64,000 bases of DNA from Flaccisagitta enflata. Its lineage: Eukaryota > Chaetognatha > Sagittoidea > Aphragmophora. Where the stretch lies: assembly GCA_965153355.1 (NCBI GenBank), contig OZ231127.1:97464001-97528000 (forward strand), written 5' to 3'. The translations under genes and the position numbers were made by a program. The notes beneath the pieces are model-generated. The model worked only from the letters and a program-made list of their open reading frames with translations. It did no database searches and was not told the origin of the DNA. Below, in pieces: positions 1 to 10,223 of this stretch (its first letter is position 1; each line of letters starts with the position of its first letter).

Positions 1-1200
1 ACTCCAAGAAAAACATGGATGGATTCTTTTCTTCATTTCTCTCGTAAAGTTTCCTAAAAATGTCTTTTGGGATAAATCCATATTGTATGGATTTGTCCAA
101 TGCTTCAATATCATTGATGGGACTTGCTGAGTCATTGTTCAATTCCCTCAGTCTCTTAACACAGAGGAAATGTTTTGTGTCTTTGGTGGCTTCTCTTTGA
201 AAAGACTAGCAATGTTCAGAATTCTTTATCTAAAATCTGACAAACCTCTTGTTCATCTTCAAGAAAATAATGTCTTTCCTCACAAAAGCCAACGCCCATG
301 ACATTTATATCGCTGCCATCATTTTCATCACTGTTTTGGTCAGTTTTTTCTTTTTTTCTTCAAATCCACTCTTCTTCACCACACTTTGACAATCCAATTC
401 TTGGTGGTGGCTTGTTCCTTCGTCCATGTTACACATGTCAGTCATTTTAGTGATTTTTTGAAGGGTAAGTTCCCATTGCACACGCAAAAAAAATTTGGCA
501 AAACCAATACTTGTTCTTGCACTCTTAAGGATGGTTATGTAGCATCCCTTTTCACATATTCCCTTTATCTCTGCTGGACATAAGTGTAGGCATATTATAC
601 AAACAATGGCCTTTAACTAGTCATCCAAGCATGGCACATGGCCAGCGGTGCCAGATGCCCTGCTGAAAATGATCCAATGAGGGCAGGGCAACGGTATCAG
701 AGGACCAATGTCCTGTAGAACACAGGAATGAATTTCAACATGTCTGTCCTTCCGTCTGTCTTGAGCGGGTATATTTCCCGCCTTATATGGCTGATTTAGG
801 CCACTGAGGCATATTTAAGGTATGTAGGGCACAATTAATGCTTAGAAAGCCAATTTGAGGTTTGGAGGTTTACTTTAATGTGCTTGGAGGAGCTAGTGCA
901 AAAAGGTCTGGAGAGCAGATTTGAGGTCTGGGGGTAGATTTGAGGCATGGGAGAGGCTATTTTCAAGCCAAGAGGGCTAATCTGAGGCCTAGAGGAAAAA
1001 ATTGAGGCTTGGGAGGGCTAAATTGAGGACTGGGAGGGCTAATCTAACACTTGAAAATAAAATAAATTTAAAGGAATTAAAGAAATATCTAATTGTAATT
1101 CTTTTTTTTCACGGATTTTGAAGAGAAAAAAACAAAATCTGCCGATCAAAAGTGTTTCTCTTCATTGTTATCAAAATGCGCAATTTTTTTTTTGCCGTTT
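1..1200. other. no gene recognised; repeat relic
   Basis: I see no convincing gene here. Positions about 650-770 carry degraded pieces of the foldback family described at 52557 (a GGGCAGGGCAACGGTATC-like stretch, then GTCCTGTAGAACACAGG). Positions 865-1050 carry a decayed 20-22 bp minisatellite of the GGGAGGGCTAATCTGAGG type, which resembles the arms of that family. Confidence 0.45.
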
Positions 1201-1222
1201 ACAAAGGTTTACAGGTCAGATA

Positions 1223-1918
1223 TCATAACTCTTTATAACGAACACATCGACAATCGTAATCAGGAATTTCGTATGCTGAAAGAATAGCAGGACCAAGACT
1301 GAAAAGTGTTTTCAGACATTCGGAATCAAGCGCGATATGCCGCTTTTCTCGGTAGTCGTTAGTTTCAACAAAGTCATCGATCGGCAGCGCATCCATCAGA
1401 TGAACAATCTTGATCTTTGACTGCCCGACTTTGTCATCATTTTCTTTCATCCACCACTCGACGTCCTCAGGAGTGCAGTTAGTCTTTGCTCACTTCTGTT
1501 CCAACTCCTCCTCTTCCTCTTCCTCCTCCTCTTCATCCTCTTCCTCTTCAAACTCGATGTCATAATGCGACGCGAGCTCTGCCCTCTCAATGACAAAATG
1601 TTCAGGTGAGAAAAAATGCAGCAGTTCGTCATCGTCCTTTATTCCTTTCCATGGACAGGCTTCATCTACGGCCATCCGCTTGGCCACGGAGAGAAACTCT
1701 TCAAACTCCCCGCGAGTGAACATAGTGAGTTCACTACAAACAAAATTTTTGTTGTCCGGCCGGATTATGGGCTTGATGAAAGCAAGCCCGATCTTCTTAA
1801 ACTCATTTGGGTGGGCATCAATAAACACAATTCGGCATTTATCGATTTTAAAAGTTTTTTTGCAAACAGAGTTCATTTTCAGGAACAGCTTGTTTAGCCT
1901 AGGTAAAAAATCATTCAT
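1223..1918 (-). CDS. hypothetical acidic protein, interrupted by an in-frame TGA
   Basis: I do not recognise this protein. Two open stretches in the same frame (1490-1918 and 1223-1450) are separated only by a TGA at 1490-1492 and a short coding-looking linker that reads ...PEDVEWWMKEND. Read together they would give about 231 residues. The first part contains an ordinary globular-looking segment followed by a long Glu/Asp run (about residues 119-140). The second part has normal composition and also ends in TGA. The start is taken as the ATG at 1918. The TGA could be a disabling mutation, or the two parts could belong to different exons. A GTGAGC donor-like motif overlaps the TGA, but no believable acceptor lies nearby. 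Confidence 0.4.
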
Positions 1919-2073
1919 GTATTGATTAATGAATACATTGTTTGGCCAAAAATCAAAACGGTTTTATACTTATTTAAAATTCTAATAAATATCTTTCACC
2001 TTATACCATTTTCACATCTTAACATCACTCCAACAAGAACTTAAAGCCATTTACCACAAATTAAAATTTAGCC

Positions 2074-3117
2074 TTAGCTAACAGAGTCTTTCTCACTTCT
2101 CTCATACTGCTTGTTTTCTATTTCCCTGCTAAGTCCACATGTGTCATAATCCATCCCAATGCGCATGCAGCGGCAATTGGGCGCGCAACGGCAATCGGGC
2201 GCATGGTTGTCATCCGATGACATGGATGAAACTCTTGCGCAGGACATCTCCATCCACACCTTCTTTGCATCACCATTCATCACCGGTGTAATGGGCCACA
2301 CACTCGTCGCCTCCACGGATGAATCGCCCATCAGCATCCTCTCGCCAAATTGAGTTGGAAACGGAGGAGGAGGAGGAGGAAAGGAGGAGGAGGAGGAGGA
2401 GGAGGAGAATTGCTCAAATTGGGTAAGTCCATTATCAAAGTCTCAGTTTCTTTTGGGTTTTTATCCTCGTTCATCGTCACTTGAGACAACCACTCCTCCA
2501 AACCATCTGCATCTCCAAACCATACACCATTGGAACTAAATCCATGTACATCGCATTGGCTACGTCTCAACTCCACACCCTCCGCCATCCCATCCTTTGT
2601 TAGAACCACCTCATTCTCCGTCTTGTTTTCCACTAAATTCTCAACCCCATCCACTTTTCTATTTTCTACCAATAGAGCATCGACCTCACGACAGATGTTA
2701 CAGTCATAATTACAATTCTTAAATTCCATTTTGGTATCCACTTCACTAATTTCCACACAACTCAATGTCAGGTCAATGGAATTTGCCAATCTGCAAATAA
2801 ACAAATCACAACCATGTCAGCATTACAATTACAAACTAATAATCCATTTTTAATCAGTCATTAATCATTGATTGCGATTGCAAAATACAAAAAAAAAAGT
2901 CATAGTTTTATGTGGTAAAATAATCCATCTCTCTCCCAAACCATTTTGCCGCGTCTTTCCTTCTTTCCTCACTTTCCTTTGCCAACCTTTCCCGAAACAC
3001 CTTCTCCCTTATCTTCCTCCTCTTCTCATGTTCCTCTCTGACATTCCTCATTTTTTCCTCTTGCTCCTCTGCTTCTCTGTCGTAATATGCGTCCATCGCT
3101 TGGCACCTGCAGCCACG
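2074..3117 (-). CDS. candidate exons of an unrecognised charged protein
   Basis: Three minus-strand open blocks look partly coding. The block at about 3107 to 2908 begins after a good acceptor (GGCTGCAG) and encodes a Glu/Arg/Lys-rich coiled-coil-like stretch of about 65 residues. The block from about 2791 begins after a pyrimidine-rich acceptor (TTTATTTGCAG) and contains several Cys residues in NCNYDCNIC. It runs into a GGA/GAG microsatellite (2365-2406) read as polyproline. The block at 2074-2337 contains CRCAPNCRC. Whether they form one transcript with the neighbouring blocks is inference. No family is recognised. Confidence 0.3.
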
Positions 3118-3506
3118 AACACAAAATCCACACAAATCTCGTAGTTGAATTTATTCGTATTAGTCCTTGATGATCTCTGGTAATCATAGATGTGTCTTTG
3201 GTGGCCAACGTTTCCGCTATTCATAACGACAATGAATTATCCAAAGTCAGCACTGCCCAACACAGGCCTGCGTGTCTTTGTCCCATTCCATTGTTTTTTT
3301 CAGCATATTCACAGTCACAAACCATTTTATTTGCTCGGTATCTGCAAAAATAGATTGCCAACTATATACATTCCATAGTCCCATGTTGAAATACATAACA
3401 AATTACATCACCATCAACAACAAGAGTTTTGCCATGGGTATCGTCCTTGTCATCGCCATCCACAGTCGTTGTCATACTTTTTGTCGGCGTCTTTCGCGTC
3501 CATGTT

Positions 3507-4219
3507 TTAATAGTCGCCACCATTGTCGTCATCATCGTCTTTGTCTTTGCTTTCAACACCAACACCAACACCTATCACCTTCCGCCAAGCCTCAAAATGC
3601 AGCTGACATTGCCGCTTTTCATGTTCCCATTGATCCATCCTATCCTGCCACTCATCATCAATTCTTCGCTTTTTGTACATTTCAGGCTCACTGTCATAAA
3701 ACACCTCATTCTCCACACTCCATTCTGTCGCCTTCTGCTCCCATTCCCTGTCAAGCTTCCTTTTTCTATCTGCAATGTTAATACACTCGCTGTACACCTT
3801 TTTCCCCACCGCCATTGTCCCTTTCACGTAGGCAGCCATCTTGGTGACCGAATGGGATGTTGTGCTGGGATCTGCCATACCATAGGCATTTGGATCTTTC
3901 AGCGAAAGCGGTTTATCAGATTTCCCATCGTTTTCCTCTCCATATATCCATTCAGCGCTGCCATTCTTGTTCAATCCAATTCTCGGCGGTGTGTTGTCAT
4001 ATGGAGATACCTCCTTCCATGGCACACAGATGAGACGGTAATGATGTATTTCATCATCACTGCATTTTGTTTATGAAGGTTTCTGCTTCGGCAATCTCCT
4101 TCAAAATTTCCTCTTTCACAGGGTATTTTCCCTTTGCCCATCCTTCCATCATACAGCAGAACCAAAAGTTGCGCTCACATCTTGGTGCATGGTTATGAGT
4201 CCAGCCGTATTGTGACATC
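3507..4219 (-). CDS. hypothetical charged protein with one frame break
   Basis: This is an unrecognised minus-strand reading frame. It can start at an ATG near 4219 (MSQYGWTHNHAPRC...) and reads to ...AEAETFINK, where it meets a stop. Removing one A from the AAAA run near 4070 joins it smoothly to the open block at 3507-4025 (about 172 residues, rich in Trp, Glu and Lys, with segments such as DREWEQKATEW and DDEWQDRMDQWEHEK that suggest helices). The far end becomes an Asp run from a GAC/GTC microsatellite and is probably not the true C-terminus. Function unknown. The frame break is discussed under findings. Confidence 0.35.
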
Positions 4220-4314
4220 TTCGCTTGCTTTGATCTTGGTCAAATCTGTACACAAATTATACACAAAATATCATCCATTCACAAATAATACACAAACAAT
4301 CTTAATCACTATTC

Positions 4315-6432
4315 TTATAATCCCTGTGTGTCTACTATAATCTTTACAAAAGCTGTATCGTCCTTTACATACATTCTTTTTGACTCCAAAAGGTTTAAAG
4401 GAACAAATAATGGGCATCCAGAAGCAATGTTCATCTCTGAAACGGGTCTCTTGAAAGAGGACGAATTAGGATCTGGGCTGAATGCATCAACAACATGTTC
4501 ACCCACAGGGCCTTGGTCCAACAGCATGAGGGTGACCTTTTGCTTGAAAGACCACGTCAATAAAGCGTCATACCAACTCCTCATGATTACAAAGAATAAC
4601 GACATGTATTTGCCCTTGCCCATTCCGTCACCATTTAAATAAATCCTGAAATTCAAAAAATCAAAAATTAGAATGTGTGCTCGCAACTTGGGTTATAAAA
4701 TCTTCAAGAAAAATATGTATAGCTGGCAATATATAACAATAAGATCAACATCATTGATTCATTGGCCTAATGCCTCATGAACAAAGCTCTTGCTCTTACC
4801 TGGCACACATCTTATATCCAAATCTGGAAGTAAAAAAACATGGAGAGTAGATGCTGGTTTGCGTTCCACTCATGGCATCTTGCTTCTTTTTTTGCAAAGT
4901 CACTAATTTTCCACACCAGAACTCCGTTGTAGGAAGTGCACTCCATCAATTCTGATCTCCTCAACTGATCGGCCAGAGCAACATCTTTCAGAGCCAAAGC
5001 ATGTTCCAATTGCTGATAACAAGTATAAAACATTGATGAAATTTTTAATCATGTGCACGCGACTCTATAACCCCCACTCTGTCCGTCTTTTGGTTGGTTG
5101 GTCAGTGCAGTCGGTAAACACTTTGCTTTTTCGGCGTTTGTGGGCGGTTTTAGGGTTACTGCTCCTATCCAACTGCTTGGTACAACTATTTCATCACTGC
5201 CCCTGCCCACCCACTAGAATAGCCTTGTATACGGCCTTTTTTTAGGATAATACTTGAATATAACCATTTTTTACTTGCGTGCTATGCGAATCTACACTCC
5301 ACTTAGCCAATTGGTTTGTCTGTTGGTCTGTTGGTCACATTTTACATTTTTTATTCATTTTATTCCTACTAAATTTTTTTTCAGTCCATTAAGTCATTTA
5401 ACGTCAAATTAGACCATTTTAAGTCAAACTACTGATTTTAGATCAATTTAAGTCCATCTAGGTCATTTACATTCAATCTCACAAATTTTTGGTCATTTTA
5501 GATCATTCTGGGTCAATTTAAGTCAGTCAAAGTCATTTTATTCACTTATGGCATTTTAGTCATTTCAAATCAATAACCACACCCACCTGAATCTTCCTTT
5601 CTTGGGCTGAATCTTCCTTTCTTGGGCTTCTCTTGATTCACTTTCTTTTCTCCTTTGGTTGTCAATTTCGTTGATTTGGGTCAACAGTCTATCCAAAGAA
5701 ACATTCAAAACCATCACCATTTCTTCGTACTTGTCTGCCTTACGAAGGCACAATTCAAGTTTTTTCATAACCTTACCACTAACATCCTCCTTTGAAGCAA
5801 CAGCAACAGTGGTTGGCGGAAATGACAATGAACTTGCATTTAACAATGGCGTGGAATCAGATCTGACTATTAGTTGTTGTTGACTTTCCAAAGTCTGCAT
5901 CTGTGTGGAAAGACGATGTACTTCAAATTCTAAACTGGCGCTGTTGTTATGGTTGTTGTTACTTTTGGAGGCACTGGCTGATAATAAAACAGTATTGACA
6001 GCAGCCCCATTGGCACTGTGTTGATGCAAGAACTCAATCTGTTTTACATTCATTTCTTGGCTCATTCCCAACCTAATTTTTTCCATATCTTCCATTTCCA
6101 AATCATTTTCAAAGGTCCACTGGATGGCCGCTGTTGCAACACAACCATTGACACATTTTCCTTGTTCATCCTGGATTCATTTGATTTCTCTAATCTCACA
6201 ACTCGTTTGTTTAAATACTCCATATGATCATGGCAATAATCTCTGTTATGAGCATCAAGACTTTCTCGGTTATGCCACTGTCCTTGACAACCAAAGGAAC
6301 ATTTTTGTCCAACTTTCCATGAGGCTGGATTGGAAATGCCAACAACGTCTTCATGTATGTCAGTGATATGAATGCCATTGCTCTTGTTGTCAGAATTACA
6401 AGCTTGAACATGCTTGTCCATGTTCATGAAAT
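4315..6432 (-). CDS. TRAF-family adaptor (TRAF2/TRAF1-like), frame-broken
   Basis: TRAF proteins couple TNF-receptor and Toll/IL-1 receptors to NF-kB and JNK signalling in the cytoplasm. Their MATH domains trimerise through a coiled coil and bind receptor tails. Three exons are visible. At 5587-6432 lies a TRAF-type zinc finger (CSFGCQGQWHNRE then H and C residues), then a long coiled coil. At 4800-5012 lies the start of MATH (YNGVLVWKISDFA, then GYKMCAR in the shifted frame). At 4315-4645 lies the rest of MATH (IYLNGDGMGKG, MNIASGCPLF), ending VDTQGL, where vertebrate TRAF2 also ends. Splice sites are canonical: donor GTAAGA at 4799, acceptor before 4645. No RING finger is found before HELQ begins, so the layout resembles TRAF1 or is truncated. 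Three frame breaks are present: near 6095 (AAAA), a 20-bp duplication at 5587-5626, and an A7 run near 4893. The gene may be a pseudogene or be mis-sequenced. Confidence 0.85.
5039..5243 (-). repeat. hairpin-end dispersed repeat (GAC-core family)
   Basis: One of about 20 copies in this window. In minus orientation it starts with the terminal module (TGCACGCGACTCTATA), passes a GTCCGTC/TTGGTTGG microsatellite core and ends with CTGCCCCTGCCCACCC and AGCCTTGTATACGGCC. It lies in the TRAF intron. A second fragment follows at 5270-5345. Confidence 0.7.
5587..5626 (-). repeat. 20-bp tandem duplication at a TRAF exon end
   Basis: The last 20 bases of the coiled-coil exon (CCCAAGAAAGGAAGATTCAG on the minus strand) are present twice in tandem. 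The downstream copy is flush with the donor GTGGGT. With one copy the exon ends in phase 0 and joins the next exon (starting CAATTGG, Gln-Leu) in frame. With two copies the frame is broken. Confidence 0.85.
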
Positions 6433-6743
6433 CTATTGGCGAAAAACAGTACTTATATGCAACAGGTCACTGTGGGCATTGATTTTCAACATGGGCAGCC
6501 AAATCAAATCTGAGCAATAGTTTTTGAAATGGAAAAACAAATTGTTTGGTGCACTCATATGTTGGTTAAAATAAAAGTCAATAAATATGCAATAAATCTA
6601 CCAAAAGAATATCATTACTTGCATATCAATAAATTTGCTTTCCAAAACATGTCACACCATCAAATCTTCAAAATTAAATATTCAGCCAATCCATCTCTCA
6701 TTTATTTTCTCCTTTTTGGTAACTTGCCATCTCCGACACTGCA

Positions 6744-9488
6744 TCAATTTGATTCCCTCATCTCTTCAGCTTCTTCCTCAAGGGCCTCCACTTTGTTCTT
6801 CAAAATCATCTTGGCCGATTCAATAACATCCAACGCCTTGGGATTTGACAGGAACTGAATAGCCTTGGTTAATTGCTGGGGCTCAGCATTGGCCACATCG
6901 GCAATTTTCTTAAAACCTGCATTCAGAAGCTGCTTTGCGCGACCAATTTTCACACCTGGTATTTCCATGAGTTGGTTGAGAGTTGGATTGGAGCATTGAG
7001 TCAATCGCGGAATAAAATCTTTTAATAGCAATGGATATGCCCAAAACTCTTTCAACTCTTCCGTGAAATGCATCACGCAAACAGACAACGCAGACGCTCT
7101 TTGAAGAAGTCCTTGAATGAAACCTCTGTCGAGAGTAAACTTGGCTGCTACTTCCCAAATGGTTTTCTCAGCCATCAAATCCCGAAGCACGAGTGTCAAA
7201 TAAAAACGAGCTATAATCATATCATCTACTTTGGACGTGGACTTGGTCACACCACGAGCACGCATTGCCAAATGCGACTCTCGAACACCTATAAACTCAG
7301 CAGCTTTAATTTCAGTGGAGTTGAGGCAGCTGAAAGACTCAAAATAAGTCATCCATTGAGGCTTAACAATGCTTATTGCGTCATAGGGAGTAACCAGATA
7401 CAACAAATGAATTGTACACTCAAGGTTCAAATTCTGTAAATTGGCCTTCAGATCGCTGTATAATCGTTGAGACCAATCCACATCCACACCTCCTTTGTAA
7501 GTGGCTTTTCCCAAAGCAGTGACTCTTAAAAATTGACCACAAGGGTCTTGTACCAAGGCTGCGTCGGTGGTGTTGTAATGGCCATTGCTGCCGCTGCTTT
7601 TGGTGCCACCGTCACCCAATTTGGTACTCTTTTCTTTCAAACTGTTTTGTCCCTTTTCGAAGCCGATACTTTTGTTACCATCAATGGGCAATGTCATGGA
7701 AGAAGGAAGTATGTCGTCATTTGTGACAGAATATGACAAATTGTCAGGATTTAGGAGAGTGTCAGCGTTTGTTGTTGTTGTAGGTGACTGTGAGGGAGTG
7801 GAAATCTGCTGAGAATCATCATAGTCCACTTTCTTTGGGCAGCAAATGATCAGTTGGGCAGTAACCAAATCCTGGATGGCTTTGTCTGTGCAAACAACAA
7901 TATCCACGCCCAACTTATCTTGCTGAACGTGCAACAACGTCTTTTTTAGGAAAGACACAATGGATTTTCGACACTGTGTAATTTCCAAACCCACGCAAGA
8001 CAGCACTAGCCGTTTCATGTACTCTTTGTCGCCACCGTCATATCTATTGCCATGGGCGTCCTTCAAATCCTGACGCAAGACTGCCGCTAAACTACTAACA
8101 CAGTCGTCGTAGGATCCAGAAACAATCTTCATCACTTAGGCATAATCTTTAGGCTACGCAATCAAATAACTCTCGCCTGAGTCGTCAATCCCGGCTCTTC
8201 CGGCACGACCCACCATCTGCTTGTATTGACTTCTTGTAATAGGAGACAAACCAGCATAAGGAGACCTGAGGATTACTCTTTTGGCGGGTAGATTAACGCC
8301 AGCAGCAAGAGTTGATGTACAAGTAAGAATAGAGAGAACTCCAGCACTGTACGCTTCTTCAATCAGACGACGCTCACCAGCTGTTAACCCGCTATGGTGA
8401 TAAGCTACGCCATAAGGGAGAGTCTTTTTTAGGACAGGGCAGATTCCCCCTGGAGTCTCAATCAGGAGATTCTTGTATAAAAGTCTTTCCGCTCCTCTTC
8501 CCGAATCCACCGAAGTTTATCTGGCATAGCACTACAAAGCATCACCGCAACATTTTCACAATTCTTTTTGCTGTCGCAGAATATCAGACATGACTTCTCT
8601 GGAATCACTTCAGAAACCAAACCCTGGAGGTGGTCTGGGTCAAATTTTTCCATCTCTTCACTGTATGGAAATGTAATGTATCTGCTGTGATGGGTTTTAT
8701 CCTCTTGGGTAGTAGCGCAATTGACGGCTGGCGTGGACTCCTTTGCCACTTCATATATGGACAAACCAATTTTGATGTATTCTACCAACTCAACCGGACA
8801 AAAGTTGTTTTCATAAACTTTGGTGCGCAGGAAAATCTGCAAATCTTTGATGTTGCTCAGCGTGGCAGACATGCCAACTATCTGCGTCCCTTCACAACAG
8901 TGGAGAACTTTGGTCAACATGGTCTCCAGCAAAGCACCGCGAGACGTTCCATCACCAAGCATGTGCAGCTCATCAATCACAAATAATCCAATTTCATTTT
9001 GTCTTTTGCCATTTTCAATGAGAGAGTTAAGTAGCGAGGCGGCTTTTCAATGGTGCAAATGAATATAGTTTTCCGTTTGCGTTTCTTCCGCGGTGGAAAG
9101 GAGCCTTTAGCACCAGCATATTCCTCCACAGAAAATCCTAAACTGACGGAAAATGGCGCCAAGGCTTTTACTTTTTCTTGGACAATGGCCACATAAGGGA
9201 GAACAAAACCGCATCTTTGCGATGAAGCAAAAGCTCACGTAACATGAGAATTTCAGCCACCAACGTCTTACCGCCTGAAGTTGGCAAGCTGTAAATGAGA
9301 TTCTCCTTCTCCTTTAACCCATTCAATGACAAACACTGCTCTTGCCACTCATACAACTTCAATATTTTCCTGTGCTGTAGGAACAATTGTTTCACATAGA
9401 GGCTAAGTCCAAACAACGGTCCATAATTGTCTTCAATGGTAGAATTGTTGCCCAATTCTAACTCATCATCATCCATCAGCTTGTCCAT
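6744..9488 (-). CDS. HELQ: HELQ/Hel308-type DNA helicase, intronless, frame-broken
   Basis: HELQ is a 3'-to-5' superfamily 2 DNA helicase in the nucleus that acts at stalled forks and in homologous recombination. Visible in order from the ATG at 9488: Q-like motif YEWQEQCL (about residues 46-53), Walker A PTSGGKT (69-75), an EEYAGAKG segment, motif [11 protein letters not shown], motif [54 protein letters not shown], motif [17 protein letters not shown], then the winged-helix, ratchet and helix-hairpin-helix region ([14 protein letters not shown]). The C-terminus is complete (TGA at 6744-6746). The long disordered N-terminus of vertebrate HELQ is absent. No introns are seen. Three single-base frame breaks at A/T tetramers (near 9210, 9047 and 8475) and two in-frame stops (TAG, then TAA, 8135-8155) interrupt it. 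It is a decaying copy, an error-containing assembly, or read unusually. An AATAAA-like signal follows the stop. Confidence 0.85.
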
Positions 9489-9582
9489 TTTATGCCAACT
9501 CAAATGATTTTTTTTCTTCGTAATCTTGGGCGAAAGCTAGCGGCAACAATGCTTAGCTTTTACCTATTTTAGGCGGACCCCT

Positions 9583-9847
9583 GAATTTGGTTGAAATTCT
9601 TCTTTATGGCCTTTTTAATAATAATCTTTTGCTTTTCAGCCTCGCTTGGGATGATACCAAAACAAGTGTCTAGGAAAGTTTTTATTTCATATCTTCATAA
9701 CATTGTTTATCAACCTAATTCCAGCATTTAATCACATTATTGAAGTCTTTTAACATCACTTTTCATACCTTAAAAATGTTCAATAGATTCAATCAAAGCT
9801 TAATAAAAACTTGTAGGATTATAGCATTATAATCGCTGCATCAAATT
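9583..9847. repeat. 260-bp direct repeat, copy 1
   Basis: This stretch is repeated at 12885-13146 in the same orientation with roughly nine in ten bases identical by eye (for example TTCTTCTTTATGGCC and TAGGATTATAGCATTATAAT). It lies directly upstream of HELQ. The second copy lies upstream of the next minus-strand gene, so the pair may be a duplicated 5' flank. Confidence 0.8.
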
Positions 9848-10223
9848 TAATCACTGTTTAAAGTTTTTAACGTTCATAAACGCGGTTGCATTAGGCCAAC
9901 AATGTAGATCACTTGTCCTAATTTTTGTTTATGCCAGCATTGCCACAGGGCAACAACATTGTGTTATGAATGATATGGCATCCACATTGTGGTTTTTCTT
10001 CATCAAGAGTACGCAGGAAATCTTCTTTTTCAAACATCTTCTTTATTGCGTTTCCACTGAGAGCAATATGTCTCTTTTCCACCCAACGGGTTGTTTCTGT
10101 GATAATGCAAAAAAAGGTTCTGTTTTTTTTTTTACAAATAATGCTTAACAGGTTCAGAGCTTATAAATTATATTCCAGGGTGATAGAAAAATATGAAATT
10201 CCGTTTAACTTACCAACAAACGT

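Noticed and set aside
1463-1491. A 28-base intron starting at the TGA in the 1223-1918 frame
   Set aside because: It has GT and AG ends and a CTAAC-like motif, but it would remove coding-looking residues and is too short for an animal intron. The frame continues without it.
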